Assembly: GCA_036506275.1 (NCBI GenBank)
Contig: DASXSB010000011.1
Coordinates: 1-61,674, forward strand
DNA length: 61,674 nucleotides
Reading direction: 5' to 3'
Source: DASXSB01 sp036506275
GTDB taxonomy: Bacteria > Methylomirabilota > Methylomirabilia > Rokubacteriales > CSP1-6
Below are positions 1 through 6,743 of the stretch, piece after piece. The position numbers were made by a program, and so were the translations under genes. The notes beneath the pieces were generated by a model. The model saw nothing but the letters and a program-made list of their open reading frames with translations, did no database searches and was not told where the DNA came from. Every line of letters starts with the position of its first letter. The stretch's first letter is position 1.

Positions 1-118
1 GCTCGTTGACGTGCACCTTGCCCCCGTCGCAGGCGGCGGCGGCGAGGGTGCGCGTCTTGAAGACACGCGCCGCCCACAGCCATTTATCGAGCCGGAGCGT
101 CTCCTCCTCGCGCCGCAC
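1..118 (-). CDS. hslR: Ribosome-associated S4-domain protein, Hsp15-like (5' part only)
   Basis: Only the first 39 codons are in the window; the gene continues past base 1. The frame reads V-R-R-E-E-E-T, then 'LRLDKWLWAARVFKTRTLA' and '(C)DGGKVHVNE'. This is the characteristic start of the Hsp15/S4 RNA-binding family: the RLDKWLWAAR..KTR signature and the GGKV.VN turn of the S4 alpha-L motif. Hsp15 binds free 50S subunits carrying nascent chain in E. coli, so a role in ribosome recycling is expected by family. The start is GTG at 118, because an in-frame TGA lies 12 bases upstream and no other start codon intervenes. It is divergent from the DUF3047 gene. The family call is firm despite the short length; the function is by homology only. 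Confidence 0.8.
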   Translation of the reverse strand, partial: MRREEETLRLDKWLWAARVFKTRTLAAAACDGGKVHVNE

Positions 119-174
119 GTCCGGACGGTATCATAGGACTCGGGGCGGGCTTGCCGCCGCCCGGGAAAGACACC

Positions 175-900
175 ATGCTCTTGCCACTGAGCTTCCACCG
201 GCGCCGGTCGCGCCCGTCGGCGCTGATCCCCTCTGCGCTCGTGTCGACGGCGATGGCGGCCCTGCTGCTAGCGGCCACCGTGCTCGCCGCCGATCAAGTC
301 GTGATCGAAGACTGGTCGAAGTACGCCGTGGGCACGAAGGGTGTCCCCGGGGACTGGAAGACGCAGAACTGGGGCAAGGCGACGTACGACTTCGCCGTGG
401 TCGAGATCGACGGCAAGAGGGCGCTGCACCTCAAGAGCGTCGACGAAAGCTCCACCATCGTGAAGGACATCAAGGGCAAGGTGCGCCTGAAGGAAACGCC
501 GGTGCTCGAGTGGCGCTGGCGCATGGTCACGCTTCCGAAGGGCGGCGACTCCCGCAGCAAGGCCACCGACGACCAGGCCGGGCAGATCTACGTGGTGTGG
601 CCACGATTCCCCGAGAGCGTGCGTTCCCGGATCATCGGCTACGTCTGGGACACGACGGCGCCCGCGGGGACCGTGGTGAAGAGCGAGAAAACGGGAGCGG
701 TGACGTACGTGGTCGTGCGCTCCGGCACCGCCGACGTCGGCAAGTGGATGACGGAGCGTCGCAACATCGCCGAGGACTACCGGAAGGTCTACGGCGAGCC
801 CCCTGATGATCCGGGCGCCGTCTCGATCAGCATCGACTCGAACGACACGCAGTCCACGGCCGAGTCGTACATGGGCGCGATCATCTTCACGCGCCCCTGA
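175..900 (+). CDS. DUF3047 family exported protein
   Basis: A 241-aa protein with an N-terminal basic stretch and a hydrophobic segment (about residues 19-39, ending ..ATVLAAD) that looks like a signal peptide or anchor. The mature part has the features I associate with DUF3047: an opening 'VIEDWSKY..G..GVPGDWK', a central 'EWRWRMVTLPKGGD' and a late 'SISIDSNDTQSTAESYMG' acidic loop. DUF3047 proteins are probably beta-rich and periplasmic or surface proteins; no enzymatic activity is established. I chose ATG 175 over the upstream in-frame TTG at 151, which would only add a Pro-rich leader. The gene stands alone between a divergent Hsp15 gene and a TPR gene, so context does not refine its role. 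Confidence 0.8.
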   Translation: MLLPLSFHRRRSRPSALIPSALVSTAMAALLLAATVLAADQVVIEDWSKYAVGTKGVPGDWKTQNWGKATYDFAVVEIDGKRALHLKSVDESSTIVKDIKGKVRLKETPVLEWRWRMVTLPKGGDSRSKATDDQAGQIYVVWPRFPESVRSRIIGYVWDTTAPAGTVVKSEKTGAVTYVVVRSGTADVGKWMTERRNIAEDYRKVYGEPPDDPGAVSISIDSNDTQSTAESYMGAIIFTRP

Positions 901-1051
901 CGTCCTTTCGGCGACCGGCTCCGCCCCGCCCCCGCGACCTCTGAACCACACGCGCCTGCCGGCCTGACATTGGCGGGCGCAGCGGCGCCGTCCTGGCATC
1001 CCGTTCCCCCCCGAGACCGCTCAAGTGCGTGTCATTCCGCGGAGAGAGGCC

Positions 1052-1067
1052 TGGCACATTGTTTGTA
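1052..1067 (+). promoter_or_regulatory. Possible sigma-54 type -24/-12 promoter
   Basis: TGGCAC, five bases, then TTGTA. This fits the sigma-54 pattern TGGCAC-N5-TTGCW except for GT instead of GC at -12. It lies about 80 bases upstream of the TPR-protein start, inside the 245-base non-coding gap 901-1145, in which I see nothing else. A single chance match in a GC-rich gap cannot be excluded, and no enhancer-binding-protein gene is nearby. Confidence 0.3.
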
Positions 1068-1145
1068 GCGGCACGCGGTGCGGAGTCGGCGCCGCGGGCT
1101 CGGGTCGCGCCGCGCGCTCCGCACGTCGCACCCGGGACGACGACA

Positions 1146-2468
1146 ATGACCCCCACACTCTGGCGGCTCGTGCTGGCGGTGGCGCTCGTGCACGGTGCCG
1201 TCGGTCATGCGAGCGCCGCCAACTCCCTCGAGGCAGGGCGCCGCGCCCTCGCTCAGGGCGACCTCCGCGAAGCACAGCGTCGGTTTCGGGCCGCCGTCGC
1301 CGAGACACCCGCCGATCCCGCCGGCCATCTCGGACGCGGCGAGGCGTCGGAGGCGCTCGGCGACTTCGGTGAGGCGCTGGAGGCGTACCAGGCGGCGGCG
1401 CGCCTCGCCCCCGGACCGCGCACGCAGCACTACGTGGGCGCCCTCGCCGCGCGCATGGGCCGGCTCGACGTCGCCGTGGCCGCGCTCACCGACAGCGCCG
1501 GAAGCTCCTTCCCCCGCCGCGTGCGGCAATCGATCAACACGGGCGGCACGGCCTGGGCCGATTGTTTCGAGCCCACCCGCGCGCTGGTGACGTGCACGGG
1601 CGTGGCCGTGAGCACGAGCGTGATCGATTTCCAGAGTCATCCCGACGCCGCCCAGGACCTGTTCCGGATTCTCGTGGAAGCGGGCACGCGCGAGGGTGCC
1701 CTCGGCATCGCGCGCAGCCAGGGCTGGGTGCGGGAGGGCGTGGACTACTGCGACGCGCACAAGGCGGGGCTGCCGCGGGAGACGGCGGGACTGCTCGCCA
1801 TGCTCCTCCAGCCCGATCGCGCCGACTGCGCGGTCGACGTGGGAAAGGAGCTCACGGAAGCAGGCCTCACGCGACTCGCCCGGCGTGTCCTCCTCGACCG
1901 CATCCAGCACTCCGGGAGCGCCGACGTCCGCACCGCCACCGCCGCCTTCCTGCGTCACCGTCTGCCCGCCCACGACGTCGCCAAGCTCGCGGAGTCGCTC
2001 AACGTGGTCGGCTACAACCTCCAGAACCACTACCGGTTGAACGGTGAAGCGGAGGGCGTCTATCGGCGCGCCATCGCCGCCGATCCCCGGTTCTCGTGGC
2101 CGTACCAGAACATCGGTCGCCTCTATCTCCTCCAGAACGCCAACGAGAAGGCCATCGGCTGGCTGCGACAAGCCGTCGCCGCCAACCCCGATCATTTCCG
2201 CGCGCAGTTCAACCTGGGCGTGGCGGCGGAGCGGCTCCAGCGCTGGGACGAGGCGGCGGGCGCGTTTCGCCGGGCCGTCGAGCTGAACGTGGACGACGCC
2301 GACGGCCACGCTCGCCTCGGCTGGGTGCTCCTCAAGCTCGACCAGGAGACGGAGGCCGTGCGCGAGCTCTACACGGCGGTCCGCCTGAACCCCGCGCTGG
2401 CGGAGGAGCGCCGGTTCCTCGACCGAAAGCTCGGCGCAGATGCACGGCTCCGGCCCATCGGCCGCTGA
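1146..2468 (+). CDS. Exported tetratricopeptide-repeat protein
   Basis: A 440-aa protein starting at ATG 1146 with a clear signal peptide (MTPTLWRLVLAVALVHG..GHASA). Starting further upstream at 1029 would put about 39 non-signal-like residues in front. TPR units are visible near the N-terminus (about residues 25-110, with 'EAGRRALAQGDLREAQRRF' and 'ALGDFGEALEAYQAAARL') and again near the C-terminus (about 300-425: 'YQNIGRLYLLQNANEKAIGW', 'FNLGVAAERLQRWDEAAGAF', 'HARLGWVLLKLDQETEAV'). The middle (about 125-290) has no repeat I recognise. TPR arrays bind partner proteins; in the periplasm they often scaffold envelope complexes, but nothing here identifies the partner. The next gene encodes a lipoprotein 42 bases downstream in the same direction, so the two may be co-transcribed. 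Confidence 0.8.
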   Translation: MTPTLWRLVLAVALVHGAVGHASAANSLEAGRRALAQGDLREAQRRFRAAVAETPADPAGHLGRGEASEALGDFGEALEAYQAAARLAPGPRTQHYVGALAARMGRLDVAVAALTDSAGSSFPRRVRQSINTGGTAWADCFEPTRALVTCTGVAVSTSVIDFQSHPDAAQDLFRILVEAGTREGALGIARSQGWVREGVDYCDAHKAGLPRETAGLLAMLLQPDRADCAVDVGKELTEAGLTRLARRVLLDRIQHSGSADVRTATAAFLRHRLPAHDVAKLAESLNVVGYNLQNHYRLNGEAEGVYRRAIAADPRFSWPYQNIGRLYLLQNANEKAIGWLRQAVAANPDHFRAQFNLGVAAERLQRWDEAAGAFRRAVELNVDDADGHARLGWVLLKLDQETEAVRELYTAVRLNPALAEERRFLDRKLGADARLRPIGR

Positions 2469-2510
2469 CGTCGTCGGTCGTCGGTGGCGAACGCAAGGGA
2501 AGGAGGCGAC

Positions 2511-2948
2511 ATGAGACGGCTGGTCTCGGGAGCGGCGGCCATCTCCCTCGCGCTGGGGATGCTCGCCGCGTGCAACATGCTCACGGGCAAGGACGATGCG
2601 GACGCGGTGGCGCGCCAGCTCTACGGCTCGCTCCAGCACGGTGACTACGAGCGCGCGGTCTCGTTCTACTCGCCGCGGTTCTTCGAGAAGACGCCGAAGG
2701 ACGACTGGGTCAAGAACTTGAAGACGGTCTCGTCACGCCTCGGGGACCTTCGAGAATTCCAGCTCCAGACGTGGAACGTGCAGAAGAACGTGGGCACCGG
2801 CGCCGCCGGGACCTTCTATCAGCTCCAGTATCGGGTGACGTACGCGCGCTATCCCGCTACGGAGACGCTCGTGCTCTACCGGCCGCTGAGCGGAGGCGAC
2901 ATCAAGGTGCTCGGCCACCAGATCAACTCGGAAGGCTTCCTCAGGTGA
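2511..2948 (+). CDS. Lipoprotein of about 145 residues, DUF4019-like fold
   Basis: The start at ATG 2511 is preceded by a strong Shine-Dalgarno (AAGGAGG). The N-terminus is a lipoprotein signal (RRLVSG.. then LGMLAAC, with C at the lipobox), so the mature protein should be lipid-anchored in the envelope. The rest (..DADAVARQLYGSLQHGDYE.. VSFYSPRFFEKTPKDDW) resembles small NTF2/DUF4019-like domains in which a short helical 'amount of product per step' motif precedes a beta sheet. That resemblance is weak, and I assign no function. The last 8 bases overlap the end of the convergent Hsp20 gene. It may be co-transcribed with the TPR gene upstream. Confidence 0.75.
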   Translation: MRRLVSGAAAISLALGMLAACNMLTGKDDADAVARQLYGSLQHGDYERAVSFYSPRFFEKTPKDDWVKNLKTVSSRLGDLREFQLQTWNVQKNVGTGAAGTFYQLQYRVTYARYPATETLVLYRPLSGGDIKVLGHQINSEGFLR

Positions 2949-3330
2949 TGTTGATGTGAACGGTGCGCGTGCCCGCCGGCGCTTGCTTCGGCAGCACGAT
3001 GTCGAGCACGCCGTTCTTGAACTGAGCTTTGGCCGCGTTCTTGTTCACGGTGGTGGGAAGCGGCACCGTCCGCTCGAAGTGCCCGTAGGGAATTTCCTGC
3101 CAGTGGACCACCGTGCGGTCGCCCCACTTGTTGCCGGGACCGCCCGTCTCTCCGGTGAGCGTCACGGTGTCTTCTGCGATCGTGAGCGACAGCGACGCGC
3201 CGTCGGCGCCCGGCACCGCCATGCGGACGATGACGGTCTCGGCCGTCTCGTAGAGATCGACGGGAGGCCCCGTCTCACCCGCCCGTTGCCACGCACGCGC
3301 GAGCGCGAAGGGATCGAGGATGTTTCTCAT
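2941..3330 (-). CDS. Small heat-shock protein, Hsp20/alpha-crystallin family
   Basis: A 129-aa cytosolic holdase-type chaperone. The alpha-crystallin domain covers most of the protein: 'PPVDLYETAETVIVRMAVPG' (first strands), 'EDTVTLTGE' (the L-x-[IV]-x-G-like strand), 'FERTVPLP.TVNKNAAKAQF' and the conserved closing 'NGVLDIVLPK'. This matches the family order and usual length. sHSPs bind unfolding proteins without ATP and form oligomers. A TATAAT-like -10 lies 50 bases upstream, so it can be transcribed on its own. The 3' end overlaps the lipoprotein gene by 8 bases, tail to tail. Confidence 0.93.
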   Translation of the reverse strand: MRNILDPFALARAWQRAGETGPPVDLYETAETVIVRMAVPGADGASLSLTIAEDTVTLTGETGGPGNKWGDRTVVHWQEIPYGHFERTVPLPTTVNKNAAKAQFKNGVLDIVLPKQAPAGTRTVHINIT

Positions 3331-3379
3331 GATGTACCTCCCGCGGGCGCTGGCTGAAGGGCGGTTTCGCGACGCGCGG

Positions 3380-3385
3380 ATTATA
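3380..3385 (-). promoter_or_regulatory. -10 box (TATAAT on the minus strand) for the Hsp20 gene
   Basis: A perfect TATAAT on the minus strand, 50 bases before the Hsp20 start and in the 78-base gap after cobS. The hexamer 17 bases further upstream is AACGCG, so no good -35 accompanies it; I see no sigma-32 pattern either. Confidence 0.4.
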
Positions 3386-3408
3386 GCATCGCCGTCGCCA
3401 CCCGCGTT

Positions 3409-4161
3409 TCAGACGCGAGTGTGAACCCACGCCGAGACCGTGAGCAACACCGAAAGCTCGGCCATCTCCACCGCCGCCCCCAGCACATCCCCGGTGGTGC
3501 CGCCGAGCCGCGTGGTGAAGAACCGCCCGAGCGCGACGGCGGCGAGCGTCGCCACCGCGGTCGCCACCACCCCCGCCACGCCGAGCGACGCCACCGCTGT
3601 TGCGAGCGCGAGGAGCAGCGCGACGGCGGGCGCCCACGCGGCCACGTCGCGCCCGAACACGACACCCATTCCCTCCGTGCGGGCGCTCGGAAAGAGCCGC
3701 GCCAGGAGTGGGGGCGCTGCGCGCGCGATGGCGGGCGCGGCGAGCAAGGTCTCCCAGCGAGCGGGGCTCGGCAGCTCCGCCACCGCCGCCAGCTCGAGGA
3801 GCAGGAAAAGGATGAGCCCGATGGCGCCGAAAGCGCCGATCCGGCTGTCGCGCATGATCGCGAGCCGATGCCCGGAGTCGCGCCCGAGGAGGCCGTCGAG
3901 GCAATCGGCGAGGCCGTCGAGGTGGAGGCCGCCGGTGAGGAGCTTCCACGCCGTGACCGTAAGAAGCGCCGACAGGAGCACCGGAAACAGGCGAGTTGTG
4001 AGGCGATCCACGGCGACGAGGAGGATGCCGATGAGGAGACCGATGACGGGGAACCACGGCGCCGCCGCTCCGAGGCCCGTGAGAGGGGCGCCCGATCCGC
4101 CCGGGAGCGGCACGATCGTGAGATATCGTGCCGCCCGTAGGAGCCCGTTCACGCGGCGCAT
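3409..4161 (-). CDS. cobS: Cobalamin synthase (adenosylcobinamide-GDP ribazoletransferase)
   Basis: A 250-aa polytopic membrane protein that joins adenosylcobinamide-GDP to alpha-ribazole (or its phosphate) in the last step of B12 nucleotide-loop assembly. The family signature is clear: 'GGLHLDGLADCLDGLLG' with its acidic residues (metal/phosphate binding), followed by 'RLAIMRDSRIGAFGAIGL'. Hydrophobic helices fill the rest. ATG 4161 gives MRRVNGLLRAARYLTIVPLP, the usual N-terminus; the upstream in-frame ATG at 4245 would add a non-conserved leader. No other cob/cbi gene is next to it and I find no B12 riboswitch upstream, so it is isolated here. The organism must obtain or make cobinamide from genes elsewhere. 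Confidence 0.92.
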   Translation of the reverse strand: MRRVNGLLRAARYLTIVPLPGGSGAPLTGLGAAAPWFPVIGLLIGILLVAVDRLTTRLFPVLLSALLTVTAWKLLTGGLHLDGLADCLDGLLGRDSGHRLAIMRDSRIGAFGAIGLILFLLLELAAVAELPSPARWETLLAAPAIARAAPPLLARLFPSARTEGMGVVFGRDVAAWAPAVALLLALATAVASLGVAGVVATAVATLAAVALGRFFTTRLGGTTGDVLGAAVEMAELSVLLTVSAWVHTRV

Positions 4162-4176
4162 GCTAGCATGTTGCGC

Positions 4177-4206
4177 TTGACGCCCGCCCGTCCGCCTGCG
4201 TAGGCT
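4177..4206 (+). promoter_or_regulatory. Candidate sigma-70 promoter for the HprK/PckA-like gene
   Basis: TTGACG, an 18-base spacer, then TAGGCT, placed 63 bases upstream of the ATG at 4269 in the divergent gap after cobS. The -35 is good, the -10 only fair. Confidence 0.4.
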
Positions 4207-4268
4207 CGATAAAGGAGCCGATCGCAACCCACCCGGCCCAATCACCTCGCACGCGACGCGGAGGCGCT

Positions 4269-5624
4269 ATGCCAAGCGGATATCAGATTCCAGTCGTGTT
4301 CAACGATGGCCGGGGGGCCTTCAAGCAGGTACCGAACCCGCGCGCGTACATGGACCCCGCCGATCCCTCGCGCTCGATCGAGCCCTCCCGATACACGTGG
4401 CACACCGTCGTCACCGCCCGTACACCCACCAACAACAAGAAGACCTCCACGGATGAGATCACCCGCCTCACCGACGAGGCGGAGGAGCTGTTCGCCCGCA
4501 GCGAGCGCGTGCACGACCTGGTCGCGCTCATCAGCGGGATGCCCGTCCACCTCCGCACGAACTCGACGCACCTCGCGAACTTCTGGGGCCAGAACTGGTA
4601 CCTGGGCGACCTCACGGAGGTCCAGGAGCGCCTGGGGAAGAACTTCATCACGATTCGCGCCGCCCTCGATCCCACGCGAGATCTCCGCAAGGTCGAGGTG
4701 CGCCGCGAGCTGATGCCGACCTCCGCCGCCTACTTCTGCCCCGAGAACCGCCAGATCGTGTTCCACAACACCGATTACTACGGGCAGTGCAAGTCGTGGG
4801 CGCTGGGGGCGGCCGGCGTCGGCCTCGCCGATTTCAAGATCCACTCCTGCCACGGCGCCGCCGTCGAGATCGACAAGGTCGGCGTCGTCGTCATCGCGCC
4901 CACCGGGACCGGCAAGTCGACGTACACGAACTGGCTCGCCCAGCACGGCAGCATCAATTCCGACGACTGGGTGTACATCCAGCAGAAGGGTGACCAGTTC
5001 TGGGCGAACCCGGCCGAGCGCTACATCTACGTGCGCTCGAACGTGGTGAAGGACAATCCCGAGAACGGCGACGATCCGAAGCTCGTCACCGTCGATCCCG
5101 TGATGCGACGGCAGTACGAGATCTTCGAGCGCTGCCCGGCCGAGAACGTCCCCCTCGAGAACGGACGGCGCGTCTACAACAAGATCCCGAACTCGCGCGT
5201 GCTCATCAATCCCGCCGACATCTCGCCCATGAACTACGGAACGCCCATCAAGCTGATCGTGCTTCTCCGCCGCGACGACACCAGCCCCTACGTGCAGGAG
5301 CTCTCCACCGCGGAGGCGATCGCCGTCCTCAAGAAGGGCGAGTTCATGGTGGCGCCGGGCGCGACCATCTATCCGGAGGAGATCGGCACCCTCAAGAACG
5401 AGTCCTGGTACAACCCGTACCTGCTCGCCCCCGACGACGACTTCGAGGCGGAGCGGTTCGCGGCCGTGAAAGAGCGCGGGGGCGCGAAGTACGTCATCAT
5501 CAACACGTCGTCGATCTACGCGAAGAAGGGCAAGAACGGGAAGCCGGACCTGAACGAGCTCATCGACCGCACCGGCAAGAAGATCCTCGAGTACGTCGGC
5601 CAGTACTCGGGCAAGCGCTACTAG
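4269..5624 (+). CDS. P-loop protein of the HPr-kinase / ATP-PEP-carboxykinase type, function unknown
   Basis: A 451-aa soluble protein with a good Shine-Dalgarno (GGAGG). It has a clear Walker A, 'IAPTGTGKST' (about residues 210-219), followed by 'INSDDWVYI'. This order, Walker A then a strand with paired Asp, is what HprK and ATP-dependent PEP carboxykinase (PckA) share. Downstream 'IKLIVLLRRDDTSPYVQELS' and 'FMVAPGATIYPEEIGTL' resemble the C-lobe of that superfamily. The N-terminal 200 residues ('GMPVHLRTNSTHLANFWGQN', 'HNTDYYGQCKSWALGAA') match nothing I can name; the classical PckA signatures (GLSGTGKTT, the lysine/arginine substrate loop) are not seen. It may be a protein or small-molecule kinase. 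No HPr or PTS gene is nearby, so a role in classical catabolite repression is not supported. The fold is fairly sure, the substrate unknown. Confidence 0.7.
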   Translation: MPSGYQIPVVFNDGRGAFKQVPNPRAYMDPADPSRSIEPSRYTWHTVVTARTPTNNKKTSTDEITRLTDEAEELFARSERVHDLVALISGMPVHLRTNSTHLANFWGQNWYLGDLTEVQERLGKNFITIRAALDPTRDLRKVEVRRELMPTSAAYFCPENRQIVFHNTDYYGQCKSWALGAAGVGLADFKIHSCHGAAVEIDKVGVVVIAPTGTGKSTYTNWLAQHGSINSDDWVYIQQKGDQFWANPAERYIYVRSNVVKDNPENGDDPKLVTVDPVMRRQYEIFERCPAENVPLENGRRVYNKIPNSRVLINPADISPMNYGTPIKLIVLLRRDDTSPYVQELSTAEAIAVLKKGEFMVAPGATIYPEEIGTLKNESWYNPYLLAPDDDFEAERFAAVKERGGAKYVIINTSSIYAKKGKNGKPDLNELIDRTGKKILEYVGQYSGKRY

Positions 5625-5627
5625 CCG

Positions 5628-6497
5628 CTACTTCTTCCCGCCCTGCGCCTTGCGCGCCACCGCGCGCGCGGGCGCGGCTTCCGCCGCCTTCCCCGCCTTC
5701 GCTGCCGGCTTGCGCGGCGTGGCCGGACGCTTGGCGAGGCTCTGTCGAAGCGCGTCCATGAGATCGACGACCTGGGCGCGCGGCGCGCGGGGACCGGCGG
5801 CGGCCGCCTCCTTGCCCTCGACCTTGCTCTCGAGGAACTCGAGCACGCGCTGCCGGTATTCGTCGTGATAACGGTCGGGCTTGAACTCGCCCTCCGACAG
5901 GCCCTCGATGAGCTGGCCGGCGAGCTTCAGCTCGGCGTCGGTCGTCTTCACGGACTGCCCCTTGTCGATCTCGCCGAAGTTCCGCACCTCGTCCGCGAAG
6001 AACATCGTGTGCAGCATGAGCCCGCCCTGGGCGGGGCGGATGAGGACCAGGCTCTCCTTGCCGCGCATGACGACCTTGGCGAGCGCCACCCGCTCCCCTT
6101 GCGCCATGGCGTCGGCGAGGAGACGGTACGGCTTCTCGCCGCCCTTGTCGGGCCCGAGATAGTACGACTTCTCGAAATAGATGGGATCGACGTCGGCGAG
6201 CGGGACGAACTCCGCGATGTCGATGGCGCTCGACGCCTCACCCTCCAGTCCCTTCAGCTCCTCGTCGGTGATGCGAACGTACTGGTTCTTCGAATGCTCG
6301 TATCCCCGCACGAGCTCGGAGCGCTCGACGACCACGTTGCACTCGGGACAGAGGTTCTGCTGCCGGATGCGGGAGCCGCACTTCGCATGAAGCAGGTTGA
6401 AGGCGACGTTCTGAGACGCCGTCGCCGAATAGAGCCGGACGGGAATGGCGACCAGCCCGAACGAAATCGTCAGCGACCCGAGCGAATGTGGAGGCAT
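5628..6497 (-). CDS. ku: Ku protein, non-homologous end joining
   Basis: A 289-aa bacterial Ku homodimer subunit that rings DNA double-strand ends and recruits LigD. The start MPPHSLGSLTISFGLVAIPV is the standard Ku opening (W/GxG-LSFGLV-IPV). 'HAKCGSRIRQQNLCPEC' and 'VVERSELVRGYE' follow, then the beta-barrel core 'YYLGPDKGGEKPYRLLADAM' and 'EFKPDRYHDEYRQRVLEFLE'. The C-terminal 50 residues are a Lys/Ala/Pro-rich tail, common in bacterial Ku and thought to bind DNA. I chose ATG 6497 because an upstream ATG would add an unrelated leader. LigD is not in the window. Its 3' end sits 3 bases from the end of the convergent P-loop gene. Confidence 0.95.
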   Translation of the reverse strand: MPPHSLGSLTISFGLVAIPVRLYSATASQNVAFNLLHAKCGSRIRQQNLCPECNVVVERSELVRGYEHSKNQYVRITDEELKGLEGEASSAIDIAEFVPLADVDPIYFEKSYYLGPDKGGEKPYRLLADAMAQGERVALAKVVMRGKESLVLIRPAQGGLMLHTMFFADEVRNFGEIDKGQSVKTTDAELKLAGQLIEGLSEGEFKPDRYHDEYRQRVLEFLESKVEGKEAAAAGPRAPRAQVVDLMDALRQSLAKRPATPRKPAAKAGKAAEAAPARAVARKAQGGKK

Positions 6498-6622
6498 GGG
6501 GCAGACGTTACCAGACTTTGCCGGCGCCCACGAAGCATCACGGACCACCCCAGTGCTTGCGGTGGCGAGACGCGCTGTGCACTAGGCGGCCGGTTCGCGG
6601 TGCGGTGTCGGGATAGCGACAG

Positions 6623-6651
6623 TTGACCATGCGCGCGGACGGTGCTAGTGG
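6623..6651 (+). promoter_or_regulatory. Weak candidate sigma-70 promoter for the exported hydrolase
   Basis: TTGACC, 17-base spacer, TAGTGG, about 93 bases before the hydrolase ATG in the 246-base divergent gap to ku. The -35 is good, the -10 poor. Nothing else is evident in this gap. Confidence 0.3.
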
Positions 6652-6743
6652 TCGGGGCCGCCGAAGGGACGCTCCGTGCGCGTCCGGCGGCGTCGCGCAA
6701 CGCAGGGTTGTTGTCGTCTCCATGGCCAGAAAGGAGTCGATCG

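Noticed and set aside
4162..4268. Cobalamin riboswitch upstream of cobS
   Set aside because: The 107-base divergent gap is too short and shows no B12-box-like conserved core.
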